DNA from: Euborellia annulipes
Lineage: Eukaryota; Arthropoda; Insecta; Dermaptera; Anisolabididae
Reading direction: 5' to 3'
Length of the DNA stretch: 64,000 nt
Assembly (NCBI GenBank): GCA_023213315.1
Contig: JAKCPI010024911.1
Coordinates: 1-64,000 of the forward strand
The notes beneath the pieces are model-generated. The model was not told the origin of the DNA. It did not search any database and was given only the letters and a program-made list of their open reading frames with translations. Numbering within the stretch: the first letter of the stretch is position 1; the number at the start of each line of letters is the position of its first letter. The position numbers were made by a program, and so were the translations under genes. Below are positions 54,783 through 64,000 of the stretch, in pieces.

Positions 54783-55737
54783 TACTTTCTCTTAAGTGTA
54801 TATGTATATATAGAGAGAGATAAAGTATTGGATTCATGTCAAAAATTCAATGTCGAAATTTTGATGGATATACAGATCACTTGACAAGAACGAAAAGAGC
54901 TAAGAGGTTGAAATTTTATATTCACGTTAAGCACCCTCCTGGAGCGTGAAAATAAGCTTTTAGCAAAATTGGCCAAAAGGTACTAGACCTTTACTGATGC
55001 ACTTTTTCAGTTTTTTTCGATTTTCTCAAAATTCGCTCCAAAGATTTTGATTAAAATTCATAAATCAATTATTTTTTAGATGCTCTTTAAAATGTATATT
55101 CTCATTTTGCTCTTGAAATCTTATGAAGACCACTTTACTCTAAGGCTGAACGCACACCAATTGAGCAAAACGTTTTCGGGACAAAACGTTTTGTCCAAGA
55201 GCAAAACGTTTTGCTCTATGTCAACGCACACTGACCGAACAAAATGCCCTATGGCAAAACATTTTGCTCTATGCCAATGCACACCGATTGATCAAAAACG
55301 TTTTCGGAAAAAACATTTTGTCCAAGAGCAAAACGTTTTGCTCTATGCCAACGCACATCGATCTAGCAAAATGCTCAATGGCAAAATATTTTGTTCAATG
55401 ATGTCGAATCATGTCCAATTGTGTTTTGTCTCTTCGGTCTGCGTTGACCCATTGAAAAAACAGTTTTAGGCAAAAACGTTTTGTTCGAAAACGCTTTTGC
55501 CCAATTGGTGTGCGTTCAGCCTTATATTTTATAGAAATGATAAGAGAAATGGTTGTCATCGTAACAAAATAAAAATATTTTTCCATTTTTATAAATTTTC
55601 AAATTCAAATGCACCATACTGTCGGACTGAATGTATGTTGACACAAAAAATCTGGTGTGATAAGCACAGAACTTTCAATTACCGAAGGTAAGAGAAAGTT
55701 ATGTGCAGTACGACCAGTCACAACAGATTTTTTTTTA
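54783..55737 (+). mobile_element. Family A element interrupted by a TA-flanked MITE
   Basis: ACTTTCTCTTAAG, TA tract, AAAGTATTGGATTCATG, AGCACCCTCCTGG, TTGGCCAAAAGGTACTAGAC, ACCACTTTACTC, the MITE at 55143-55522, then GGTTGTCATCGTAAC and a hairpin (55647-55730). Confidence 0.78.
55143..55522. mobile_element. MITE AGGCTGAACGCACACC, TA TSD
   Basis: AGGCTGAACGCACACCAATT at the left and AATTGGTGTGCGTTCAGCCT at the right, flanked by TA (55141-55142 and 55523-55524). The interior repeats GCAAAACGTTTTGCTC and CGCACACYGAT in units of about 115 bp. The 129-codon frame across it is a by-product. Confidence 0.85.
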
Positions 55738-56415
55738 TAGCTATCGCTCAATATTTACAATTCTTACGATGAGAATCTAATATTATAAAACAGATGTATA
55801 ATTTACAAACTCATATTAGGATTAGTTCAATTTATTTTGTTGAGTGTTATAAGTTATCTCTGAATGAGAAGAGTCCCAAGGGGTTGGAGTGGGTGGGATG
55901 TGTATGCCGATTACTCATCAACATCATCATGATCATCTGGTGAATTTTAATGGAGCCCTTCTGATCCCTCAGGAGACCTTGTAAGACCCTCCCCGTGTAA
56001 TAAGATCAAGATTGGAAAATCTTATTTGTAAAATAGATAGGATACTGTTACCCATTATTTTTATTATTATCATTATGTATGTAAATAACAAATAGGCAAT
56101 TTTGGATTTTATTACATTTATAAAAGGGAAGAAAAATTTTTACTCGAGAGAAAAATCAGCCTTTAATATTAATCGATTTTTTTTTAAATTGTTCATTTAT
56201 TTTATGATGGTTGAAAAGAAAATAACTTGATTTTGGAGAATAAATATGAAAATAATGATAGTCGAGTTGGGAGAAAATAGTGAAAACAATCCTCGAAAAA
56301 CTAACATATTTCAAAATACCTACATCTATTTTATTCTAATAACATAATTATTATGTTGATAATGAATATAATGATGTGTGGGTCTTTGGGGGGGGGGGGG
56401 GGCCCCCCCTAATAA
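55738..56415. other. Single-copy-looking, no gene recognised
   Basis: A G run then a C run at 56391-56408. No exon recognised. Confidence 0.4.
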
Positions 56416-57525
56416 AAATCTGATGTGACTGGTCGCACCAGATTTTTTTGTGTCGAGATATATTTAGTTTCCCATAGCACCTTAGTTCAAAACTTGGGTT
56501 TTAAATGTTGACTGCTTGAATTAAACTATGGTTTTTTTTTTAATTTTAATCTCAAATTTGGAAATTTTATACACAAGAACCTAAATAAATACAAAATTTC
56601 ATGAATTGGAAAATTTTTTTTTGAATGTGTAAAAAGTTCCAAAGGGACCCCCTTGTGAATCGAAATTAACATGCAAATCCCCATAGGGATTTTACATTGG
56701 CTCTATGGAAGGAAGAGCCGGAAAATGAATTATGAAAAATCTGAAAAACTACAATCAGTAAAGTGTAGTCCAAACAATTTTAAGGACAAAATGAGAATAT
56801 ACATTTTAAAGAGGATCTAAAAAATAATTGATTTTTGAATTTTAATCAAAATCGTAATAACCAATTTTGAGAAATTCGAAAAAAACTGAAAAAGTGCATC
56901 AGTAAAGTACTAGTACTTTTTGGCCGATAAAATAAAATTTCAATCCCGTAGCTCAATCCCTTTATGCTTAAAAATGGTTTTATACAGACAGACCAATTTG
57001 TGGGACACTTTTTTAGACTCAGGGGAGCTCAAAACATGTATATCAATCAAAATCTCATCATCGAATTTTTGACATGATCGCAATACCTTCTCTCTATATA
57101 TTATATATATATTAAAGACGAAATGAAAGAAGACTTCTATCGGCCCGAATTATTTATTTTTCCTCTGTCGACGTTTCGGGGACTAAACGTCACCCATTTT
57201 CAGGACAAAGGTGTTAAAAAATTCTTTTCTCTGCCTCCTTCAGTTGTTACGTAAATTAGACTGTTAGTATACCTAATACTATACAGATTCCTCAGTATAC
57301 TAGTATACTAACAGTCTAATTTACATAACAACTGAAGGAGGCAGAGAAAAGAATTTTTTAACACCTTTGTCCTGAAAATGGGTGACGTTTAGTCCCCGAA
57401 ACGTCGACAGAGGAAAAATAAATAATTCGGGCCGATAGAAGTCTTCTTTCATTTCGTCTTTAATCTGTATTACGGCCTTCCTTCACATTGTCTTTGATTA
57501 CATATATAGGTAAGAGAGAGCAAAA
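56416..57525 (-). mobile_element. Family A element, subfamily 2, interrupted by a palindrome
   Basis: Short hairpin 56417-56449, the subfamily 2 segment (GGGACCCCCTTGTGAA, CCCCATAGGGATTT), AAGTACTAGTACTTTTTGGCC, CATCAAAATCTCATC, CTCTCTATATATTATATA, the palindrome at 57111-57464, then TATATAGGTAAGAGAGAGC at 57501-57520. Confidence 0.75.
57111..57464. mobile_element. Palindromic hammerhead-like element, 160-bp arms
   Basis: The arms 57111-57270 and 57305-57464 are nearly perfect. The right arm on plus has CCTGAAAATGGGTGACG, TTTAGTCCCCGAAACGTCGAC, then GGAAAAATAAATAATTCGGG. GGG/CCC plus AC/GT can pair across a bulge. The element sits in the TA-rich end of a family A copy. Confidence 0.85.
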
Positions 57526-58251
57526 ATATTAAATGTTATTTTATTCCTATAAAAAAAATAAATTTCCACACCTACGCCGGAGGCACATAAGGACAGAGAT
57601 TCTATCAACGACGAAATGTTTGACCTTGTGTGTCCTATCCGTAGATCTTCAAACAGCTTTGTTCTCCGTGCCTGGCGCCAGCCGCTTTTGTCAGTACTGC
57701 TCAAGTATTCAACTCATCCCAAGATGTGCGGGACTGAAATTCGTACATGGAGTGCCAGTGCTAAGGTCCGATCTGCATACTCGGCTTACAGTAATCGTCT
57801 TGGCTTGATGATGACGGTACTTTCTCCATTTTATATACCTGAAATAAAATAAAAAAAAAAAAGATTATTAGTATCTTTGTCTGTTTATGAAACAGTAAAA
57901 AAAAAAAAGAAAATATGATAGAATACAGACAGAGAGAAAAAATGATAAAAAGAAAACGTCTCTTTAGAAAATCGTCACGTTGCTTTGTTACACCCTTTTT
58001 ATTACTTACGTTTATTAAACTCTGGATCATTTCATATTTTAAATTGCTATTAACGTTGACTAACGTTGTTCAATGATAGAAGTAGGTAATCTAATTAAAT
58101 ACACACAGGCTGTTCTGTCTGTTTTAATACAAATAATGACTTCATTTGTTAATTGTAAAATACAAGTGTTGAGAATATTACATAATATAATAATAAGTTA
58201 GTTAGCTTTTATTAAAGAGAAGGAAAATTATACGTGTAATGTTACTAGTGT
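57526..58251. other. Mostly non-coding; G+C-richer 57570-57840
   Basis: 57570-57840 has near-balanced composition, several open frames on both strands and no recognised product. It includes the exon candidate at 57790-57838. Confidence 0.35.
57790..57838 (-). CDS. Candidate 49-nt host exon, minus strand
   Basis: On minus, the acceptor TTTTATTTTATTTCAG ends at 57839 and the donor ACT|GTAAGC begins at 57789. One frame has ATG (MEKVPSSSSQDDY). Another reads YIKWRKYRHHQAKTIT and ends in phase 0, compatible with the exon at 49240-49437. Both splice signals are good, but 49 nt is short enough for chance. Confidence 0.3.
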
Positions 58252-58336
58252 TTTCTTTCTTGGACAATGAATGACAAGTGGTATGTATATTGCAATATAA
58301 TTATTAAAAATATAAATAATTTTCAATAAAATAATG

Positions 58337-58372
<36 letters not shown>

Positions 58373-58412
58373 TTACACCTGTCAGTTATTGTCCAAGAAA
58401 GAATACATCAGT
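58252..58412. repeat. Inverted repeat around (TA)n
   Basis: TTTCTTTCTTGGACAATGAA...GACAAGTGGT and ACACCTGTCAGTTATTGTCC...AAGAAAG are inverted arms of about 32 bp. The loop carries (TA)n at 58340-58369. Confidence 0.75.
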
Positions 58413-59085
58413 ATTGTTTTATGTATATAGGGTATACTTTTTGGATTGCCTCCTCCATTGTTTTCAAAATTATGAAGATTGTTTCTAAAAATATATATCA
58501 TATTTAGTATTAATGTTTTGCGTGCCGTTAAGCATCTCCAATCATAATGCTTTCAATCTCTCATTTATAGACATGCAGCTAGTGCCGGATTAAATAAGGA
58601 GGCAGTCGAAATCTTGGGGCGCTGCCCGCTCCCCTAAAGTTTCAAAAAGTCTCGACGGAACTGGTAGAAAAATGGAAATTTATAATTATACATTATAAAA
58701 ATATTCATAAAGCATTTCCCATTGAATAAAACATTATAAAATATATTTTTCAGACGGAGAACTTCAATATTTAATTCTTGATGAGCCGGAGTCTTAAAGA
58801 AAACAAATTATATTAAAAAAATTTGTTATTTTATCATAAGCCAACATATTGGAATTTGTAATTATATGATTTTTCTCATTGACAAAGAATGGATTCTGTA
58901 AAGAGTTTAAGGTAAAATTAAATATATTATTTGAAATAATGAATGTAAAAAAGACAATAGGGCTATACTTGTTCTTTGTGATGTATATATATGTATAGTA
59001 GTAATAATATCTATATGACCAGAGAAGGATTGTTGAATATAAGATATAAAAGAGAGGATGTAATATATTCATGTATTTTTAGGCT
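58413..59085. other. No gene recognised
   Basis: A+T-rich apart from GGGGCGCTGCCCGCTCCCC near 58616, a possible MITE remnant. Confidence 0.4.
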
Positions 59086-59140
59086 CTGACAATGATCCAG
59101 GATCGAAACTGTATAAATTTGCAAATAACAGTCAGCCAAA
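59086..59140 (+). other. Hammerhead-like motif, single copy
   Basis: CTGACAATGATCCAGGATCG, AAACTGTATAAATTTGC. GATCC/GGATC pairs perfectly just before CGAAAC, but CTGANGA is not intact. Confidence 0.35.
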
Positions 59141-60366
59141 ACTTTTAATTAAATTAATTAATTAAATTTACGCAAAAAATTTTGGCTTAAATCAATTCAC
59201 TTGCATGCTTACCATTGTGGTACAAACGTCTTCGCCTTCACTGTGCACATTAGTAATTCACTTTCATGATTGATAAATAGAAGAAGTTCAACGGATCGCA
59301 GAGAGGAAGTTTTGTATAGCTTGCAAAGTCAACCCTGTGCACTGTGCAAGAATTTGATATTTGGTGAGCTTCATTGTTTGGATAAAAATAAGTCGGCAGA
59401 CGCAAGAATTGCAAATTCAAAGATCTCGGTTGCACTCGGAGAAGATATCTCGGGCAGAAGTTCACGCCTTAAGAATCGCCAACTTTCTAAAAAAGAAGAA
59501 AATATATATTATTAATATTTATTTGAAAATCTCAGACACTACTTTTCTTTGAATAAATTAAGTATATTGTTTACTTAATATACTTAATTATACGCTCATA
59601 ATGCTATTAATAATATTCAATATTGTAAGATTTTATGCAAGGCTTAGTTTAGACCTAATATTACAAACAAAATAGAAAATGTGTTTGTTTTATTTCATGT
59701 CCTCCCCTTCTTCAAAGGCACACCTTGATAATATTGTAAATTAGTCCAAACTCCACCCTCACCCAACCCTCCTCTCAGTAGTGCAAATTCATTTGTAGTA
59801 CACTGACGGGAGAGGACATTTTAATAAAAATCAATTTGCTGTAACAAAACGTGTCGGCTGCATGGCTGAACGCCCTCGGCCGGCAATTAAACCATCATGT
59901 GACAGCCAGATTAATGGCCAGGCCAAATTAAAAATACTTGCCAAATGTTGGAAACGCATCAGAGGGTGCGGAATGCAAGCAAAAAGGGTGCATTGAGTGG
60001 GGAAAAGGTCACCACCGAAGACCAGGAGAGAACTGCACTTGTCCCTCTCTTTCTCATGTTATTTCAATTTATAATTTTTAGGCCGGGGGGCCTGGCAACT
60101 GAGAAGAGCAACAGTCACCACAATCGTTGCAGTTAAGCAATGCCAAGTGCAGCGAAAGCTCGGGTTTGGTGGCTCCGAGCAATAAGCGTGTATAACGTCC
60201 TCGGTAGCGATAGTATTTTGGTAATTTTAAATATATATACCGGGTGGGCCAAAGTGCGTGGACGGATAATGGGCTTAGTAACGGCCATAAAGGTTGAAGA
60301 TGGTGAATAATGAATGGTCTTTAGAGCTACAAATTTAAAATATTTTTGTGTCCAATTGCACTTCTT
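59141..60366. other. Open frame near 59.3-59.5 kb and single-copy patches
   Basis: A plus frame at about 59270-59515 (CALCKNLIFGELHCL, then ARIANSKISVALGED) is unrecognised; TTTG|GTGAGC at 59362 could be a donor. 59840-60180 is less A+T-rich and may be conserved non-coding DNA. Confidence 0.25.
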
Positions 60367-60795
60367 ATACAGGGTGATCAATATCAAAGTAATGGTTTTT
60401 TTAAATGGAAACCACTGTATATTATTGCATATTTGGATTCTACAGCCAATTTTAGTATGACTTTTAGTATGCAATATATTCTAAAACAAACCGTTTAGAC
60501 GCAAATCGGGTTTTTGTGAAAAAACTGCTGTCTGAAAAAAATTAAATATCGGGCGAACCATAAAACTTAGGGGACTGTTCTTTAATGATATTACTAACCA
60601 TGAAATGTATTAATGGGTAATCCGGAATTATTCACATGTTGGGAGAAATGGCTATGCCAATTTGAAAAATTTTAATCATCGGCTAAACCGTTTGTTTTAG
60701 AATACATTGCATGGCATAAAGTCATACTAAAATTGGCCAAATCCAAATATGCAATAATATACAGTGAGTTCCATTTTCCAACTCGGTCAACCAGG
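60367..60795. mobile_element. Foldback element with about 120-bp arms
   Basis: CACTGTATATTATTGCATATTTGG...CAATTTTAGTATGACTTT...TTCTAAAACAAACCGTTTA at the left is inverted at 60665-60775. TATACAGGGTGATCAA at the left edge resembles mariner-type termini. The interior is non-coding. Confidence 0.75.
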
Positions 60796-60831
60796 AACTA
60801 ATATTTATATTATTTTGGATACAGATGTTTC

Positions 60832-61640
60832 TTCCTTTCTCTCACTTATAAATGTTAATATATATATAGAGAAAATATTGGATTCAGCCAAAAATTCGAT
60901 GTCGAGATTTTGATGGATATAGAAGTTTTGAGGCTCGAACAAAAAGTGGTTTTTGCAACTTGATCTGTCTGTGTATGTGTTCAAAATATCTCAAGAACGA
61001 AAGAAGAGCTAAGAGGTTGAAATTTTATATTAAAGTTAATCACCCTCCTGAGAGATGAAAATACGCTTTTTAGTCAAAAGTCGGCCAAAGGGTACTAGTA
61101 CTTTACTGATGCACTTTTTCAGTTTTTTTTTTCGATTTTCTCAAAATTCGTTCCAACGATTTTGATTAAAATTCAAAAATCAATTATTTTTTAGATGCTC
61201 TTTAAAATTATTTTTCATTGTGCCCTTGAAATCTTGTGAAGCACACTTTAGTCTTGTACTTCATAGGAAAGACAATGGCGTCATTTCAACTTTTTCTTAG
61301 GGGGGAGACATTTTTTTTTTAATTTTCTTACAAATAGGTATTCAAATTTGGCCAAAAGATATTTAATTTTGTAGCAGTTTATAACTGGTACTCGTAGATA
61401 TATTTTGAAATATTTTATTTGAAGAATATAAAATTTAAAAAAATCAGAGCCCTTGGGGGGGGGGGGTTTGCCTCTGAGGAGAGATAGGAGAAATGATTGC
61501 CATGCTAACAGAATATAAAGTCCCATGTTTATAAATATTACATCTTGAATTCTAATATATTGGAGGAAACTAAACTTAACAGTATGTCGAGTCAAAAAAT
61601 CTTCTATGCCAAGAGCGACAGTCACACCAGATTTTTCTTA
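60832..61640 (+). mobile_element. Family A element with a foreign insert
   Basis: TTTCTCTCACTTATAAATG, TA tract, AGAGAAAATATTGGATTC, GTACTAGTACTTTACTGATGC, TTCATAGGAAAGA, an unrelated 200-bp segment with G runs (61274-61480), AGATAGGAGAAATGATTGCC and a damaged hairpin ending CACACCAGATTTTT. Confidence 0.72.
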
Positions 61641-62402
61641 TTGTTATATAGACGAATTTTTAATACTCGATAAAATTATTCGATTATTATTACTATAAAA
61701 CCGCATTTCATACCGAAAAAGAAAACAAGCTTTGCTCCTTCTCTCTGATCTATAATTCTTGGATAATCATAACCATCGGATAATTAATTTTGTTCACCAA
61801 AGTTAATTAATTTTGCCGAGCCATCTGGAGCCTAGCCGGATGTTGCTTCGAGATGTCCGGTCTCTTGATTTTTTTTTTTTTATTTTTCGGTAGGGAAAAC
61901 CAAGATCAAAGACAAAATATTTAAATTAGATTTGAATTCATTAGAGCTTAAATAATCTTTTTAAGTATAAATAGAGAGAAAAGGGGGAAAAAAAATTATT
62001 GGATTTATAAATTAACGAAAGATCAAAAGTCAGATGTCGTGTCGTGCTCACTAAATAACCATTTATATAATATCCAACTCTGATGAAGCCAGAATTATTG
62101 GCCGGGTTTAGGGGAGGATAATTTTTTAATTTCAGATTGGAAGGCATAATTAAGTATTAAAATGTCGATGTTGGCTGTCGTCTACACAGGCGCTGGTCTT
62201 TTAACGTGACAACGTCTATTTCCTGTGAAGCCCCCCGGCTAGTAGTATAAAATTTTGTACATTTCACAAAAAGAAATTTTGTAATTCTTTTTAACTTATC
62301 AAGTGAATCAATCACAAAAGAGCAAAATCTATAAGAAATATCTATAAAAAAAGCAAAATGTAAAATATGATTAATAAAATTTAATGATTAATAAATTTAA
62401 TG
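61641..62402. other. No gene recognised
   Basis: A+T-rich. 61800-61865 is G+C-richer (GAGCCATCTGGAGCCTAGCC), unassigned. Confidence 0.4.
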
Positions 62403-63049
62403 AAAAAAATCAGGTGTGGCTGGTCGCACAGCACATAACATTCTCTTACCTTTGGTAGTCGAAAGTTATGTGCTGTGCTTGTCACACCAAATTTTTTGTG
62501 TCGAGGTATATTTAGTTTCCGCCAATATATTAGAATTCAAGATGTAAAATTTATAAAATGGGTAAATATTTATATTTTGTTACCATGGTACCATTTCTCC
62601 TATTTTTCCTATGAAGTACAACAGTAAAGTGGTACTTCAAACAATTTTCAGGGCAAAATGAGAATATACATTTGAAAGAGCATCTAAAAAATAATTGATT
62701 TTTGAATTTTAATCAAAATTGTTAGAGCGAATTTTGAGAAAATCGAAAAAAACTGGAAAAAGTACATCAGTAAAGTACTAGTATTATTTGGCCAATTTTG
62801 TTCAAAAGCTTCGTGTCACATCCCAGGGGGCTGCCTAACTTAAATATAAAATTTCAACCTCGTAGCTCTTTTCGTTCTTGAGATATTTTGTTCACAGACA
62901 GACACACAAACACGGCCTGACCATGTTGAGGAAAACACTTTTTTGGATTCAAGGGACCTCAAATCTCCATCCATCAAAATCTCGACATCGAATTTTGACT
63001 TGAATCCAATACTTTCTATATATACATTTGTAGGTGAGAGAAAGTAAAA
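62403..63049 (-). mobile_element. Family A element, reverse copy, complete
   Basis: Hairpin 62408-62494, GTCGAGGTATATTTAG, TACCATGGTACC, AAGTACTAGTATTATTTGGCC, CACAGACAGACACAC, CATCAAAATCTCGACATCG, terminus GGTGAGAGAAAGTAAAA. Confidence 0.82.
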
Positions 63050-63628
63050 ATACATGTATTGTATGCCAAGAGGATGAATCGCTTTTTCACTCGCTCTCAT
63101 TTAAAATGATATTCACTCGCTCCCTCCATTTCCTTCTCTAGAAATTACATTATTTGTTGTATAAATGAATTCCTGACATGATGATAGGCCAAAAGGAAGG
63201 AAATCAACTTGACTTCTAATAATTATAACCTAAAAATTAAACCAACATTAGTCTTTCTAATTAAAAAAAAAAATTCACCTGCTTCCATTAGCAAATATTT
63301 AATTTCCATAATTTGAGAATATTATAATCGACCTTTTCTCAATTAAGTAAATATCTTGATCGATAAATAAATGCAAAACAAAAAATTGAGACTAATAATA
63401 ATGTTGGAAAATTAGTTTGACAACCGCCTTTTTTTTAGATGACGTTGCGCATGGAAATACAAATTTAATGAGCTTCTGCGCATGTGTGCGACTTTTGATA
63501 ATATTTAAATCATTATAAAAAGACAAACCCAAGATAGGTATAAAAAGAAATAATAAATATATATATATATATCAATTATCAATTTTATACAAAAAATATA
63601 AGTTCACTATGAAATTAACAATTGGACA
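63050..63628. other. No gene recognised
   Basis: A+T-rich; TGACGTTGCGCATGG near 63441 and GCGCATGTGTGCGAC near 63478 are isolated CpG motifs. Confidence 0.4.
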
Positions 63629-63745
63629 AAGCCTCGGGCCTTGGTGTACGGGTTAGCGTGCTGGCCTTCTGTACCACCTGTCGCGGGTTCGGATCTCAGG
63701 CAGTTGGATACCAAATGGCTTAAATAAATATCCCTGACCTCCAAT
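63629..63745 (+). mobile_element. tRNA-derived SINE, diverged and internally deleted
   Basis: CGGGCCTTGGTGTACGGGTT (A box), CGCGGGTTCGGATCTCAGG (B box), then TTGGATACCAAATGGC directly. The CCGATGATTTTATTTAAGCC block is missing, and so is the 3' tail. Confidence 0.7.
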
Positions 63746-63778
63746 ATATATATATTAATATAAATATGAGAATCGTTA

Positions 63779-64000
63779 AGCCGGGTATCCACTAAGACGC
63801 GCGCCAATGTGTTCGTTGGAACGTTGGAACGTGGAGCGGGCCGTTCCATCTGGTGTCGGTTTTTAACCGCGCATCAAAGGTGCCGCGCGAACCAGTTGAG
63901 ACGGACGATAGTACTATTTTGTATGTTTGTTGCGTTCCGAGCGATGGATAACCAAAGTTGCCGTAAATTAATACAACTAGATGGTACAAAAGAACTGCTG
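63779..64000 (+). mobile_element. Start of a further TIR-type element, cut by the window edge
   Basis: AGCCGGGTATCCACTAAGACGC followed by CpG-rich sequence with GTTGGAACGTTGGAACGTGG. The style resembles the AGGCTGAACGCACACC MITE, but no right end is in the window. Confidence 0.4.

Larger units (their letters stand above)
54192..55055 (+). repeat. Direct duplication, 432-bp period
   Basis: GTATGAACTTTATCTAATTC at 54192 recurs at 54624 and the match runs on for about 240 bp through CTTACGTGTATATG / CTTAAGTGTATATG into family A. The first copy then enters an A-rich block while the second continues as family A. Confidence 0.88.

Noticed and set aside
55080..55469. 129-codon plus-strand frame
   Set aside because: It spans a family A/MITE junction and the MITE's tandem interior, so it is a chance frame.
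61281..61625. 114-codon minus frame
   Set aside because: It crosses a family A copy and its foreign insert; composition is repeat-like.

Overview
This window looks like repeat-dense, gene-poor nuclear DNA from an invertebrate, most likely an arthropod. The signs are the strong A+T bias, long homopolymers, Penelope, mariner, hAT- and piggyBac-type remnants, tRNA-derived SINEs with target-site duplications, and splice-bounded short exons. A planthopper-like hemipteran is only a guess from general resemblance of the repeats. I recognise no complete host protein gene, no rRNA or tRNA gene and no CRISPR array. Almost all open frames lie inside transposable elements.

Layout. 1-2144 holds two broken Penelope-like element (PLE) copies arranged head to head, 5' sides inward. 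From about 2.1 to 7 kb, A+T-rich DNA carries small terminal-inverted-repeat elements, some nested. From 7.4 kb to the right end one repeat dominates, here called family A: about 20 full or partial copies in both orientations. Each has a subterminal ACTTTCTCTTACC motif, a TA-rich end, an internal GTCT/GT microsatellite and an 80-nt hairpin that opens AAATCTGGTGTGAC. Set among these are MITEs with clear target-site duplications: 8 bp (hAT-type), TTAA (piggyBac-type), 3 bp and TA. There are also five copies of a tRNA-derived SINE, a second SINE-like insertion, two 3' tails of one LINE, an inverted pair of mariner fragments, and tandem arrays with about 146-bp and 210-bp units.

The most interesting system is a set of about nine palindromic elements (12.8, 32.4, 34.3, 35.5, 44.0, 48.4, 50.7, 53.3 and 57.1 kb) plus several single copies. 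Most arms carry a core of the form (C)TGANGAT, a GC stem, then (C)CGAAACG, followed by an AATAAA-like tail. This resembles the strands around helix II of a hammerhead ribozyme. In the clear cases the arms are head to head with 3' tails outward, the same polarity as the PLE pair at the left edge. One of them, 735 bp long, sits inside a hAT-type element and has its own 15-bp target-site duplication, so these are mobile units. I infer non-autonomous partners of PLEs, whose terminal repeats are known to carry hammerhead motifs.

Host signal is faint: a 198-nt splice-bounded frame on the minus strand at 49240-49437, a possible 49-nt exon at 57790-57838, unrecognised minus-strand frames near 40.3 kb and 21.5 kb, and a G+C-rich patch with an NRF-1-type site near 22.7 kb. 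If real, the window may be mostly introns of a minus-strand gene expanded by transposons.
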